A stretch of 64,000 nucleotides of DNA from Nostoc sp. FACHB-110 (GCF_014697425.1 NZ_JACJRU010000010.1:62001-126000); one strand, 5' to 3'. Shown: positions 9,732-19,105, numbered from the stretch's first letter. Program-made: numbers and translations. The notes: generated by a model not told the origin, from the sequence alone.

Positions 9732-10530
9732 AACATTTTATCCCCAATTGTTGTAAAAAAAGTTACTGAATTTGCTAGTATTATATACTAATAGCCATTT
9801 TTAATAAAAACCTAGCAAAACAGAAATAATCAATTATTCCTAGCTAACCGCTAGATGTCTGGCATAAACGTTAATTATGAGAATTGAAAAAATGTCTGAT
9901 ACTCATAAAAATAATTCCAGACATAATACATACCAATAGTTACTTAAGAAGTATCCATAATGTCACTTGCCTAATTTGCTCACAATATTTGAGTAGCTTT
10001 GATAGGCTATTCGGAAATTAACAACTCAATTTGAATTGAGGATGGCATGGGGAACTTGTGAATTAAACCTGCAAGAAGTTAGGTATATGAACATAACTGA
10101 TAATCAAAAGTTATTTTTGTATCAGTTGCACCAAAATTTGGTTAGTAAAACTAATGTTATCTGACTCAAGTTAAAATTAGAAATTATCAGCAGGTTATCT
10201 ACCATCTGATAACAACTCACTAATTATAGAAAATCAAATTTGTATATCAGGTGACTTGATAGCTAACAAATAATGATTCAATTGCCATAATCTGTAAAGC
10301 ATCTGCAATGTATCCCATGATTTACTTTGCTGGCTGATTTAATAGCCTAATCTATATTAATCAGTGTTGCTGACCTAAATTCCTGAAAGGTTAATTGCTA
10401 AAATTTGCTCAAGTGTTGGCAGAAGAATGCTTCCATTTTAATTATTCCCAATATTGATAATATTATTAACAACGATTTTAATTATCAAAAAAATTAGGAG
10501 TTAAGCATCTCATCTCAACTCCTATCAACT
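9732..10530. other. Long intergenic region
   Basis: About 800 AT-rich bases between two minus-strand genes. Apart from the terminator at 10484-10525 I see no gene, tandem repeat or strong hairpin. The promoter of the STAS gene should lie at its left end. Confidence 0.4.
10484..10525 (-). terminator. Rho-independent terminator of the HTH-GrpE gene
   Basis: On the minus strand, arms TAGGAGTT and AACTCCTA (10518-10525 and 10496-10503) flank a 14-base loop and are followed by AATTTTTTT. It sits a few bases beyond the stop codon of the gene at 10531. Confidence 0.8.
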
Positions 10531-11187
10531 CTATGATGTTGGCTGCACTTTGGCTCGATAAAGTAGCTTATCTCCTTGCTGGTAGCCAGGATAACGGACT
10601 TTGACTAATTCGTTTGGTTGTGCGGTTCCTGCCATTAATTGATGCTTTTGCGGATCATAGGGTATTTCTGCGCCTACAGGCGCGATCGCTTCTACACCCC
10701 AAGTTTGTAAAAGTTTATTTAGTGGGTTCTCCACTAAGGGTACTATCTTCACCGCCTCTAACTGCGGATTTTCGCGTGCTTTTTGGGCAGCCACAGGAAA
10801 CTGCAACAATAAAGATTCCAGCAGTTGTAAGCTCGACTGCTGGAATTGTTGGAGTAGTAACTCGCGTTGTTGTTCAATTTGTAATTGCGATCGCTGATAT
10901 TCTTTTTTTAAATCTGCAATCTCTTGTAACATCTGCTGAGTAGATACTCCCTTCTCTTGACTCAACTTGCAGCTGGAAAAAGTCGTGACTAATTCACTCA
11001 AAGATACCTGAAGCACTGATGACAACTTCAACAGCACATCCACTCGCATCTGGGCTATTTCTCCCCGCCGTAACCGTAAGATTTGCCTTTCCGAAACAGC
11101 AGCCGCTTGACTCAAAGCCTTAAAACTCGTAATTCCAACTTTTTGGTTTAATTCTTGCAGTTTTTGGTGGAAATCAGTATTAGCCAT
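10531..11187 (-). CDS. XRE-type HTH protein with GrpE-like C-terminus
   Basis: About 218 residues with an unusual layout. Residues 5-65 form a Cro/C1-type helix-turn-helix (FKALSQAAAVSERQILRLRRGE). Residues 75-125 are a Gln/Leu-rich coiled coil. Residues 140-215 resemble the C-terminal half of the nucleotide-exchange factor GrpE: WGVEAIAPVGAEIPYDPQKHQ, then VKVRYPGYQQGDKLLYRAKV. GrpE serves DnaK; here DNA binding and a GrpE-like module seem joined, so a regulator linked to chaperone status is an inference. The frame reaches 11223, but ATG 11187 (MANTDFHQK) starts the HTH cleanly. Confidence 0.7.
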   Translation of the reverse strand: MANTDFHQKLQELNQKVGITSFKALSQAAAVSERQILRLRRGEIAQMRVDVLLKLSSVLQVSLSELVTTFSSCKLSQEKGVSTQQMLQEIADLKKEYQRSQLQIEQQRELLLQQFQQSSLQLLESLLLQFPVAAQKARENPQLEAVKIVPLVENPLNKLLQTWGVEAIAPVGAEIPYDPQKHQLMAGTAQPNELVKVRYPGYQQGDKLLYRAKVQPTS

Positions 11188-11272
11188 TGCTGAGGGAAAG
11201 ATAAAGGCTCCAAGATGAAGCATAAAGCCTGAAAAAACATTTCATACTTCATACTTCATCCTTCATAATTCT

Positions 11273-11764
11273 CTATTCTTCCAGCAAACTTCTCAACATC
11301 CAAGCAGTCTTTTCATGAACCTGCATCCGTTGAGTCAATAAATCGGCGGTGGGTTCGTCGTTTACTTCATCCACAACCGGGAAAATAGACCTAGCAGTTC
11401 TCACAACAGCTTCTTGTCCTTCTACCAGCAACTGAATCATTTCCTTGGCTTTGGGAACCCCAGACGTTTCGGGAATCGAACTCAGTTTGGCATATTCACT
11501 GTATGTTCCGGGTGCAGGATAACCCAAGGCTCTAATTCTTTCAGCAATTAAATCGACAGCTAAGGCAAGTTCTGTATACTGGGTTTCAAACATTAAGTGC
11601 AAAGTTTGAAACATTGGGCCAGTAACATTCCAGTGGAAGTTATGGGTTTTTAAATATAGTGTATAGGTGTCAGCCAACAGGCGCGACAATCCTTCAGCAA
11701 TTTTGGTGCGACTTTCGTCGTCAATGCCAATATTTACATTTTTTACCGTTGCTTGAGATGACAT
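11273..11764 (-). CDS. dps: Dps-family ferritin-like protein
   Basis: A 163-residue Dps/DpsA homologue. The di-iron ferroxidase residues are visible in [26 protein letters not shown] (His, His, then Asp/Glu in [16 protein letters not shown]). Family members form hollow dodecamers that oxidise and store iron and protect DNA from peroxide. The ATG at 11764 follows GGAGAAAA (complement of ttttctcc), a good ribosome site. The next minus-strand gene upstream is sulfiredoxin, so two oxidative-stress genes stand together, 107 bp apart. Confidence 0.93.
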   Translation of the reverse strand: MSSQATVKNVNIGIDDESRTKIAEGLSRLLADTYTLYLKTHNFHWNVTGPMFQTLHLMFETQYTELALAVDLIAERIRALGYPAPGTYSEYAKLSSIPETSGVPKAKEMIQLLVEGQEAVVRTARSIFPVVDEVNDEPTADLLTQRMQVHEKTAWMLRSLLEE

Positions 11765-11870
11765 AATTTTCTCCTAAACTTATTATTTGAGGAATAGGGT
11801 TGAGAACGGATGAAGTTTTAGGGCTGAAATATGAAATTCCATACTTCACACTTGACACTTCATACTTTTA

Positions 11871-12134
11871 CTACGCTAAGTGCATCTTGAGAACACTGCG
11901 AGGAGCTTTACGGACTCTGGCTAAGATGGTTTCTTTGCCTAAACGCTGGCAGGCTTCATAACGGTGACAGCCAGAAAAGCCATAATACTGTCCGTCTACC
12001 TCTAAAACATCAATAGGTTCTTGTTGCCCAATTTCCGCAATTGATTCCATTAAGGCTTTCACTTTGTTGGGATCGTTGACTCTCGGCAACGGACGCTTAA
12101 TTTGATTTAACGGTATCTCTTGTACTTTAGCCAT
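11871..12134 (-). CDS. srxA: Sulfiredoxin
   Basis: An 87-residue ParB/sulfiredoxin-fold protein. The signature FSGCHRYEA carries the catalytic Cys at residue 56, and the usual family residues IKRPLPRVNDPNKV lie ahead of it. Sulfiredoxin uses ATP to reduce the sulfinic acid form of 2-Cys peroxiredoxins. The ATG at 12134 is preceded by AAGGAG-like bases (complement of ataaggagtt lies on the other strand, so the site is modest). Its neighbour downstream is dps, fitting peroxide defence. Confidence 0.9.
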   Translation of the reverse strand: MAKVQEIPLNQIKRPLPRVNDPNKVKALMESIAEIGQQEPIDVLEVDGQYYGFSGCHRYEACQRLGKETILARVRKAPRSVLKMHLA

Positions 12135-12249
12135 AAGGAGTTGATTTAATTAGTTCTGCTTTGTATCCATATATAAATCATAGTCATTATGACTTCGATT
12201 TGCAAGTGATTCGGGTAGCTAAATTGGTAATGGTACTATTGGAGCGTTC

Positions 12250-13926
12250 ATGCGACAAAACCACTACGCTACGAAGCAAATAGAAATTCTGCCCAGACCA
12301 AGAACAAGAGGGCAGAATTTAGTCAAGATAAACTTTTCGTTTTGGCGTTTGTCTTACACTGTAGTGACGGCATTTTGCTTGTTGGGATTCACCGCAGCAT
12401 CAGGCCCAACCAGCATTGGCAATGACGTGGAATTGAGGGTAGGAATCATACAAAGGTTTGGCGAGAAATCAACTGCCAAGCTGCAACTAGAACCGACCGC
12501 AAGCGATCGCTTGCGGCTAAGATTTCAAGTAGGTAGCAAACTAGAAACCATCGTCACTGATAAACCCATCAAGCTAGAAACAGTGATGCAAACCTTACCA
12601 AAACCTGTAGTTGAGGAGGTAGTGGTTTTAGGAACTTACCGTACCTTTGAAACAGCAGAAGATAGTGCCAAAAAATGGCGTTCTCAAGGGGTAGAAGTGG
12701 AAATATCTCAGCCAGAACGTTGGCAAGTCTGGGCAAAACGAGATGTTTACAGTACGGCTTTACTGCGTCGCTTGTTATTCCAGAACGTGCAAGCGGCTGG
12801 CGCGAAAATGGCCTACGTCGATACGAAAATTCAAGACAAAGTGCCACGGGTAAGTTGGGTAGTCAATGGCAAGCGTTACAGTCCCAACGAATTAGCCATT
12901 AGTGCTGACAAAAACTTAATTCGGGTCAGCAAAGGTGAAAAACCGGGAACTGGTAGGTTGTATTCAGGACGCATGACATTACAGCCCAACGCTTACGGGA
13001 CTTACACTTTAGTCAATGAAGTGCGGTTAGAAACTTATTTACGCGGTGTTGTCCCCAACGAAATTGGTACTGACGTACCAACAGCCGCCTTAGAATCCCA
13101 GGCAATTTTGGCGCGGACTTACGCTTTGAGAAATGTGCGCCGATTTGCTGTAGATAACTACCAATTGTGTGCCGATACTCACTGCCAAGTTTATTATGGG
13201 CTAAGTGGGGCCACAGCCAAAACAGACAAAGCGATCGCCGCAACGCGAGGCATGGTACTAACCTACAATAACCAGCTAGTTGATGCCTTATATTCTTCCA
13301 CAACTGGTGGTGTCACCGCCTTTTTTAGCGATGTCTGGAATGGGGAAGACCGTCCTTATTTACAGCCAGTAGTGGACACGCCGATTAATTTTTGGAATCT
13401 GTCACAACAAAGTTTAGCGGATGAAAAGAATTTCCAGAGATTTATTAGCATGAAACAAGGCTTTAATGAAAGCAACTGGGATGTATTTCGTTGGCGCAAA
13501 GAAAGTTCCATCCCAGAAATTACCAAGGATTTGCAAAAATTCTTGAGCGTCAAAAAAAGCCCCTACGCTAAATTTACCACCCTAGAAGCGATCGCCATCA
13601 CTAAACGCAGTTCCAGTGGACGTATCCTTGATTTAGCTGTCAAAACCGACATTGGCGTATTTACCTTACACAAAGACGAAATCCGCAGTGCCTTTGCAGC
13701 CCCTGTAAGTACCTTATTTTACTTACAACCATTAAATAAAGGTGCAGCCGAATTGTGGGGATATGCTTTTATTGGTGGCGGATTAGGACATGGTGTTGGC
13801 TTAAGTCAAACTGGCGCACAAAATTTAGCCAAACTTGGTTGGTCAACTCCCAAAATTCTTCAGTTTTACTATCCTGGTACGAAGATTCAAATTTTCAACG
13901 ACCAAATTAGTAACCCTGCAGGTTAG
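12250..13926 (+). CDS. SpoIID/LytB domain protein
   Basis: A 558-residue secreted or membrane-anchored protein. A hydrophobic stretch near residues 30-52 (LSYTVVTAFCLLGFTAA) is a signal anchor. The SpoIID domain covers about 245-555: YRGxLxL-type start (LYSGRMTLQPNAYGTYTLVNEVRLETYLRGVVPNEIG region), ALESQAILARTYAL with the likely catalytic Glu, and GHGVGLSQTGAQNLAKLGWS near the end. SpoIID is a lytic transglycosylase acting on peptidoglycan lacking stem peptides. The middle region (about 90-200) looks like an SPOR-type fold (VVLGTYRTFETAEDSAKKWRSQG), which would bind the same glycans. GGAG lies 9 bases before ATG 12250. Confidence 0.88.
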   Translation: MRQNHYATKQIEILPRPRTRGQNLVKINFSFWRLSYTVVTAFCLLGFTAASGPTSIGNDVELRVGIIQRFGEKSTAKLQLEPTASDRLRLRFQVGSKLETIVTDKPIKLETVMQTLPKPVVEEVVVLGTYRTFETAEDSAKKWRSQGVEVEISQPERWQVWAKRDVYSTALLRRLLFQNVQAAGAKMAYVDTKIQDKVPRVSWVVNGKRYSPNELAISADKNLIRVSKGEKPGTGRLYSGRMTLQPNAYGTYTLVNEVRLETYLRGVVPNEIGTDVPTAALESQAILARTYALRNVRRFAVDNYQLCADTHCQVYYGLSGATAKTDKAIAATRGMVLTYNNQLVDALYSSTTGGVTAFFSDVWNGEDRPYLQPVVDTPINFWNLSQQSLADEKNFQRFISMKQGFNESNWDVFRWRKESSIPEITKDLQKFLSVKKSPYAKFTTLEAIAITKRSSSGRILDLAVKTDIGVFTLHKDEIRSAFAAPVSTLFYLQPLNKGAAELWGYAFIGGGLGHGVGLSQTGAQNLAKLGWSTPKILQFYYPGTKIQIFNDQISNPAG

Positions 13927-13971
13927 GGAGTAGAGAGGAAAACTGTAACCTGTTCCTCCAAAAACGAATAA

Positions 13972-14001
13972 AGCAGGAAAACAAAATTTTGTTTTCCTGC
14001 T
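13972..14001. terminator. Perfect 30-bp palindrome (terminator) after the SpoIID gene
   Basis: Two 15-base arms, AGCAGGAAAACAAAA and its exact complement, abut with no loop bases beyond the folded centre. It lies 45 bp past the SpoIID stop and before the convergent ferredoxin gene. It lacks a T-run, so part of a two-hairpin terminator is the best reading. Confidence 0.6.
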
Positions 14002-14046
14002 GGAGCGTGAAGATACTAGAATTTTTGTCAAACTAACTTGAAAAAA

Positions 14047-14079
14047 CACAAGTAGGAAGAAAAAATCTTCCTATTTGTG
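14047..14079. terminator. Bidirectional terminator between SpoIID gene and petF
   Basis: Arms 14047-14060 and 14066-14079 (CACAAGTAGGAAGA against TCTTCCTATTTGTG, one G-U pair) with an A5 loop, followed by GGCTTTTTTC on the plus strand. It can end transcripts arriving from either side. Confidence 0.65.
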
Positions 14080-14142
14080 CTGCTAGGCTTTTTTCAACTT
14101 CAATAACTCTTGCAAGAGATTTTTTGGGGGAATATTTAACTC

Positions 14143-14442
14143 TTAGTAGAGGTCTTCTTCTTTGTGGGTTTCGATTGTAACGTCAGAGGTTGGATAAGCT
14201 ACACAAGTCAGCACATATCCAGCTTCGATTTGATCGTCATCCAAGAAAGACTGATCACCTTGATCAATACTACCAGAAATGAGTTTGCCAGCGCAGGTGG
14301 AGCAAGCACCAGCACGGCAAGAGTAAGGCAGATCAAGACCTTCGTCTTCAGCTGCGTCTAGAATGTACACATCGTCAGCAACATCAATTGTTTTGTTTAA
14401 GCCTTCAGCTTCGTTGATCAGGGTAACTTTGTAAGTTGCCAT
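14143..14442 (-). CDS. petF: Plant-type [2Fe-2S] ferredoxin
   Basis: A 99-residue ferredoxin, full length for the photosynthetic PetF type. Cluster ligands are Cys42, Cys47, Cys50 (in [10 protein letters not shown]) and Cys80 (VLTCVAY). It accepts electrons from photosystem I and passes them to FNR, nitrite reductase, thioredoxin reductase and others. The C-terminal HKEEDLY matches the family. It appears monocistronic, with a 284-bp upstream region that should carry its own promoter, and AGAGAGGAATAC-type ribosome site before ATG 14442. Confidence 0.95.
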   Translation of the reverse strand: MATYKVTLINEAEGLNKTIDVADDVYILDAAEDEGLDLPYSCRAGACSTCAGKLISGSIDQGDQSFLDDDQIEAGYVLTCVAYPTSDVTIETHKEEDLY

Positions 14443-14726
14443 TTCAGTATTCCTCTCTTTTGTAGACGGCAGTATAAGTTATGCTAAAGCAATACTCACG
14501 GCTTAACTTATAGGATTAGCCGCTGATGAAAATTTACTTCAATTCTGATACTACGGGAAAAACTAAATCATGTAACTGGAAATCGACCACGATTAGTAAT
14601 GAAATTTAGTTACTTGTGAATAATAAGTTTACTTTATACATTAGCTGAGTGAGTAGTAGCTTTCAGATTTGCATAAATTCCCCTCAATTTTGCGGCTTAG
14701 GGTATAAGTCTATGTATTGAAGGATC

Positions 14727-15746
14727 GTGTATAATTCAAAGGCAGTTTTGGGGCAAGCAAAAGTGCGTGTCGGCTTGGTAGGAACTGGGTATGCAGCAAA
14801 GTTAAGAGCAGAAGCACTGCTGCAAGATGAACGAACCCATCTAGATGCAGTTGTTGGTCATACTTTAGAAACAACAGAGAATTTCGCTAAAGAATTTCAA
14901 GCCTCTGCTGTTCATTCTTGGCAAGAGTTAGTAGCACAAGATGATTTGGATTTAATTGTAATATCCACAGTCAATCGAGATCATGGAGCGATCGCTCGTG
15001 CTGCACTTACCCAAGGCAAACACGTCATTGTCGAATATCCCCTAGCAATAGATTTAGTAGAAGCAGAAGAACTCCTGGCTTTAGCCAAAGCTCAAAATAA
15101 ATTACTCCACGTCGAACACATAGAATTACTAGGTGGCTTACACCAAGCATTGAAACAAAACCTAGATCAAGTTGGTGATGTGTTTTATGTCCGCTACAGC
15201 ACCGTCAACCCGCAAAATCCTGCACCGCGTAAGTGGACTTATAACCCCGAATTATTTGGTTTTCCTTTAATTGGTGCAATTTCTCGAGTGCATCGTCTGG
15301 TTGATTTGTTTGGAAAAGTCTTTACAGTGAACTGCCATCAGCGATATTGGGCAGTAGAATCGGAATACTACCAAACTTGTTTGTGTACGAGTCAACTGTG
15401 CTTTAGCAGTGGACTTTTAGCACAAGTGATTTATGCTAAAGGCGAGACAATATGGCAAGCAGAGCGTAAATTTGAAGTTCACGGCGAAAAAGGTGCTTTA
15501 ATTTTTGATGGCAATACAGGATACTTAATCCAGCCTGGAGAAACTACACCAATTGATGTTGGCACACGTCGGGGTTTATTTGCTAAAGATACAACTATGG
15601 TGTTAGACCATCTTTTTGATGGCACTCCTTTGTACGTTACCCCAGAACAGAGTTTGTACACCTTGAAAGTGGCTGATGCTGCCTATAGAGCAGCACACTC
15701 AGGTTTAACTATATTTTTGAATGATGCTTTAGAAGAAAGTCCATGA
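14727..15746 (+). CDS. bvdR: Biliverdin reductase (Gfo/Idh/MocA fold)
   Basis: A 339-residue NAD(P)H-dependent oxidoreductase. The N-terminal Rossmann motif is VGLVGTGYAAKLRAEALL, and the segments HVEHIELLGGLHQALKQNL and QNPAPRKWTYNPELFGFPL match what I recall of cyanobacterial BvdR (Synechocystis type), which reduces biliverdin IX-alpha to bilirubin. It starts at GTG 14727 with AAGGA four bases ahead; no better ATG exists. The last four bases overlap the start of map (ATGA), so translation of the two is coupled. It could be another Gfo/Idh/MocA enzyme, but the similarity is specific. Confidence 0.82.
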   Translation: MYNSKAVLGQAKVRVGLVGTGYAAKLRAEALLQDERTHLDAVVGHTLETTENFAKEFQASAVHSWQELVAQDDLDLIVISTVNRDHGAIARAALTQGKHVIVEYPLAIDLVEAEELLALAKAQNKLLHVEHIELLGGLHQALKQNLDQVGDVFYVRYSTVNPQNPAPRKWTYNPELFGFPLIGAISRVHRLVDLFGKVFTVNCHQRYWAVESEYYQTCLCTSQLCFSSGLLAQVIYAKGETIWQAERKFEVHGEKGALIFDGNTGYLIQPGETTPIDVGTRRGLFAKDTTMVLDHLFDGTPLYVTPEQSLYTLKVADAAYRAAHSGLTIFLNDALEESP

Positions 15747-16513
15747 AAATCGAAACAATCGTTATTTTATCCTCACGCGAAATCGACAAAATGCGTCGAG
15801 CCGGAAGCTTGGCAGCTAAACTTCTAGAGCATCTAGAACCGCTAGTTAAACCTGGGGTGAGTACGCTGGAACTCAATGATGAGGCTGAACGCTGGACTCA
15901 AGCGCACGGTGCTAAAAGCGCACCTCTTGGTTATAAAGGTTTTCCTCGGTCAATTTGCACTAGTGTGAACGAGGTCATTTGTCACGGCATCCCTAATGCT
16001 AAACAAATCCTCAAAGAAGGAGACATAATTAATATTGATGTTACGCCGATTGTAGATGGATATCACGGTGATACCTCAAAAACATTTATTGTTGGTAATG
16101 CATCTCCTAAGGCGCAAAAGTTAGTAGAAGTTACCCAAGAGTGCCTTTATCGAGGTATTGCTGAAGTTAAACCAGGGGCAAAGGTGGGTGATATTGGGGC
16201 AGCTATTCAAGAGTATGCTGAGTCTCAAGGCTTTTCTGTGGTGCGGGATTTTGTTGGACATGGCATTAGTAATATTTTTCACACTGCACCGGATATTCCC
16301 CACTACGGCACGCGAGGCAAAGGTAAGCGCCTCAGACCAGGAATGGTATTTACCATTGAGCCAATGATTAACGAGGGTACTTGGGAAGTAGAGATGTTGG
16401 GCGATGGTTGGACGGCTGTAACACGCGATCGCAAATTATCAGCGCAATTTGAACATACAATAGCAGTCACAGAAGAGGGTGTAGAAATCTTGACCCTACC
16501 TGAAGATAAATAA
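15743..16513 (+). CDS. map: Methionine aminopeptidase type I
   Basis: A 256-residue M24 metallopeptidase that removes the initiator Met. Metal ligands are visible: Asp99 and Asp110 (NIDVTPIVDGYHGDTSKTF), His in GHGISNIFHTAP, Glu in FTIEPMI and Glu in QFEHTIAV; His81 in CHGIPN binds substrate. The N-terminus lacks the zinc-finger extension of some types. It overlaps bvdR by 4 bases. Cyanobacteria usually have more than one map gene. Confidence 0.93.
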   Translation: MKIETIVILSSREIDKMRRAGSLAAKLLEHLEPLVKPGVSTLELNDEAERWTQAHGAKSAPLGYKGFPRSICTSVNEVICHGIPNAKQILKEGDIINIDVTPIVDGYHGDTSKTFIVGNASPKAQKLVEVTQECLYRGIAEVKPGAKVGDIGAAIQEYAESQGFSVVRDFVGHGISNIFHTAPDIPHYGTRGKGKRLRPGMVFTIEPMINEGTWEVEMLGDGWTAVTRDRKLSAQFEHTIAVTEEGVEILTLPEDK

Positions 16514-16572
16514 TGGCTGGGGACGCAGAAGTTTGCGTCCCTAGCCAGCTAATCAAAACAGGGTTAAAGAAT

Positions 16573-16612
16573 AACGAACCACAGAGGCACAGAGTTCACG
16601 GAGAAAGAAGAG
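16573..16612. repeat. Dispersed AACGAACCACAGAGGC repeat
   Basis: AACGAACCACAGAGGC.CAGAG recurs at 38399-38435, and a looser relative (AACGAACCGCAAAGAACGC) occurs near 50444. Typical intergenic filler of Nostoc-type genomes. Confidence 0.6.
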
Positions 16613-16730
16613 TTTTAAAGATATTTTAAGTAAGTTAGCCAGTAAAAACTCTATAATCAAGGTATAAAAATTTTTCTATTCTTATTCCCAATTTTTAGCG
16701 ATAATTGAGATAGAACTCAATTAATTATTT

Positions 16731-16919
16731 ATGTCTACAGTTTCTTGTACTGGTTGTGTCGTAATTCTCAACCAACAAAATGAACAAAATCTTACCCACC
16801 AACAGCAGTATCAGGAAGAACCAATCAATCACAGCAAGAATAAGAGTAAAAATTGTACTGTGGTTGAAAATGGTCGAGTTGTGGTGATTTCCTCACAGTC
16901 TGATGAAACAAAGTGCTGA
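16731..16919 (+). CDS. Possible 62-residue protein
   Basis: A short frame, MSTVSCTGCVVILNQQNEQN onward, rich in Gln, Asn and Ser, with three Cys. I do not recognise it. No clear ribosome site precedes ATG 16731. The stop codon falls inside the heptamer repeat at 16913, which weakens the case, yet its composition is not random and the N-terminal Cys-x-x-Cys is notable. Treat as doubtful. Confidence 0.25.
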   Translation: MSTVSCTGCVVILNQQNEQNLTHQQQYQEEPINHSKNKSKNCTVVENGRVVVISSQSDETKC

Positions 16920-16934
16920 GTGCTGAGTGCTGAG
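16913..16934. repeat. Heptamer tandem repeat (GTGCTGA)3
   Basis: Three exact copies of GTGCTGA plus one base. The same heptamer on the other strand is at 19149-19169. These are STRR-type sequences known from heterocystous cyanobacteria. Confidence 0.85.
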
Positions 16935-17059
16935 TATAAATTTCCGTATCTTCAAGGTTTTGAGCAATTATAATAGGGAACAGGCGACAGGTGATAGGGT
17001 TAAAAGCCTTGTAGTATCTGAGTTTTTAACGTAGACACAGAACGCAATCTAAAATCGGA

Positions 17060-17848
17060 TTACCGCCATTTTTCACTCCAAGCACCTGTGACATTAAACC
17101 CACCAGGAACGGAAGTGAACTTCAATGAACCCCAACCGAAAGTATTACAAATTGGCCCAAACCCTTGAGTGCAAACATCGCTAGCGCCGTAACCGTTAAA
17201 AGAACGCGTACCGATGTGAGAATAAGTTGAACCTTCCCAATTACCGTTACCAAACCAAGTGGTATTGTTTGGCCCAACACGCAGAACGCAACGCAAACCA
17301 GAACCTTGACGGCTACCTGCGAGGTCAGAGACGCGGTATTCATCAAAGTAACCACCACAAGTTTTTGGTCTGGGTAAAGGTTTATAGCTAGTAGCTTTTA
17401 CTAAATGCCATTCTTCATTCCATGCGCCAGTGACACGAATTGTGGAACCACTAACTTCTACTTTGAGATTTCCGGGGAAGTTGTTGTGAATATTTTCGCC
17501 ATTGCCATAAATATCAGAAGCAAAACCAACAAGGTTGGAACTTCTGTAAATTGCTTGTCCTACGTGGCGATAGGTTGCACCACCCCAATTACCTTCGCCA
17601 TACCAAGCCAGACGCGGAATACTTGTCCCTGGTTTACCTTCGCTAAATTTAACGCAGCGAATCCCCAATCCTTGGCGGTTATCTAACGGTTTTACAATAT
17701 ACGTACGTAGATGGGGGCCGCAGCTAAAGTTTGGCGCTTGAACTAAATCTAAATCTCTAATTATAGGTATTTGGGCAAAAACACTGCTAGCGGTAGATAT
17801 GGCGACTAAACTACCAATTGTGAAAGATTTCATTGCGAGGCGAAACAT
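17060..17848 (-). CDS. Secreted protein made of two homologous halves
   Basis: A 262-residue protein with a signal peptide (hydrophobic to about residue 25, ending SSVFAQ). The mature part is two repeats of about 115 residues. Each begins with a Cys-containing strand (CGPHLRTY and CGGYFDEYRVSD), followed by a second Cys motif (RQGLGIRCVKF and RQGSGLRCVLR), then WYGEGNWGGATYRHVG and WFGNGNWEGSTYSHIG, and a closing TGAW (VTGAWNEEWH and VTGAWSEKW). I do not recognise the family. The Cys pairs suggest disulfides and a beta-rich periplasmic or extracellular fold, perhaps carbohydrate binding. Confidence 0.65.
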   Translation of the reverse strand: MFRLAMKSFTIGSLVAISTASSVFAQIPIIRDLDLVQAPNFSCGPHLRTYIVKPLDNRQGLGIRCVKFSEGKPGTSIPRLAWYGEGNWGGATYRHVGQAIYRSSNLVGFASDIYGNGENIHNNFPGNLKVEVSGSTIRVTGAWNEEWHLVKATSYKPLPRPKTCGGYFDEYRVSDLAGSRQGSGLRCVLRVGPNNTTWFGNGNWEGSTYSHIGTRSFNGYGASDVCTQGFGPICNTFGWGSLKFTSVPGGFNVTGAWSEKWR

Positions 17849-17929
17849 AAATCAATTTCCATGTAGTAAAGTTTGTGCAGGCTTGTTTGAATGCCTGTAC
17901 TTTTCCTATAGGTCGGCTTGTAATTTTTT

Positions 17930-19105
17930 ATGCAACCTCGACAAAGCATCATTGAAATTTTTTCAACTTTTGTGCAGTTTGATGGCGATCGCTTCAGTCG
18001 TTGGGCGGCTGAAGCGCGCTTGCGACGCAGCATCCAACGTTGTCTGCAACAAATACCTCAAGAAAATTCTGAATATTTTTGGGTATTGTACTGGTATAAG
18101 TTTTGGCAAGAACCAGCCGCTACATCCTTAGCTACGCAACATCTAACGGCGTATTTACAAGAACCTTGTTATTGGACATCGCAAAAAACTTGTGCTGGTT
18201 TCGCTAGTAGTCAATTCAAATTGTCTGATTGTTTTCAAATTGCCATCGCCCAGGTTGAACGCGTCCTCAAAGGTTTTAATCCTGCGCAAAGTAGCAGTTT
18301 CAAAAACTACGCTAGTCTGATTTTTGGGACTGCTATCCGCGAAACTTTGCGTCAGCGTCAAGAAGTCGATATTTGTAGTGATTGGGGTTTATTACGCAAA
18401 ACAAGCCAAAAGCGTTTAGAAGAAGCTTTGGAAAACGCTGGTTTATCCCCGGAAACCATTCGCGCCTACACTGTGGCTTGGACTGCTTTTAAAACATTGT
18501 ATATCCCCACCAAAGCCAGTAACTCCAGGCAATTATCCCGGCCTGATGATACTACTTGGGATGCGATCGCTCAATCTTTTAATTCTCAAAGTAGCCAATC
18601 TGCAAACGCCCAAAATTTGGAAAAATGGCTATTAAATGCAGCAAAAGCTGTTCGCAAATATCTTTATCCTGCGCCAGATTCTCTCAATGTCTCCAAAGGT
18701 GGTGATGATGGGTTTGAGTTACTGGATAATTTACCAGGGGTGCAAGAATCTTTAATTAACGAAATTGTCGCCCAAGAAGAAGAACAAGCGAGAAATTCGC
18801 AACGAGAGGAAATTAGCCAAGTATTACAAACTGCGATCGCTCAACTAGAAACGCAAATCCAACAGATATTGCAACTATACTACGCACAGCAGCTGAATCA
18901 AGATGCGATCGCTAAACAATTAGATATTAAACAATATACTGTTTCCCGGCGATTGACCAAAGCTAAAGAGGTTTTATTGCGGTCTTTAGCTAACTGGTGT
19001 CAAGATAGCCTGCATATTTCTGTGACATCAGACTTACTCAAAAGTATGAGTGCTGTGATGGAAGAATGGTTACAAAATTACTATATGGCAGAAGGCAGGA
19101 GGTAG
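17930..19105 (+). CDS. Sigma-70 family RNA polymerase sigma factor (divergent)
   Basis: A 391-residue protein. The C-terminal part (about 295-360) is a sigma region-4 helix-turn-helix: LETQIQQILQLYYAQQLNQD, then AIAKQLDIKQYTVSRRLTKAKE. The N-terminal two-thirds is helical and only weakly like regions 2 and 3 (FKNYASLIFGTAIRETLRQRQE), so it belongs to an unusual, cyanobacterial sigma group. It starts at ATG 17930, divergent from the secreted-protein gene, with only 81 bp between the start codons. The next gene downstream on the same strand is a DUF1822 protein, a recurrent neighbour in Nostoc-type genomes as far as I know. Confidence 0.75.
   Translation: MQPRQSIIEIFSTFVQFDGDRFSRWAAEARLRRSIQRCLQQIPQENSEYFWVLYWYKFWQEPAATSLATQHLTAYLQEPCYWTSQKTCAGFASSQFKLSDCFQIAIAQVERVLKGFNPAQSSSFKNYASLIFGTAIRETLRQRQEVDICSDWGLLRKTSQKRLEEALENAGLSPETIRAYTVAWTAFKTLYIPTKASNSRQLSRPDDTTWDAIAQSFNSQSSQSANAQNLEKWLLNAAKAVRKYLYPAPDSLNVSKGGDDGFELLDNLPGVQESLINEIVAQEEEQARNSQREEISQVLQTAIAQLETQIQQILQLYYAQQLNQDAIAKQLDIKQYTVSRRLTKAKEVLLRSLANWCQDSLHISVTSDLLKSMSAVMEEWLQNYYMAEGRR

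Larger units (their letters stand above)
16514..17059. other. Intergenic region with repeats and one doubtful ORF
   Basis: Holds a dispersed repeat beginning AACGAACCACAGAGG (16573-16612, a relative at 38399-38435), a doubtful 62-codon ORF at 16731-16919 and a heptamer repeat at 16913-16934. Otherwise nothing was seen. Confidence 0.5.
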
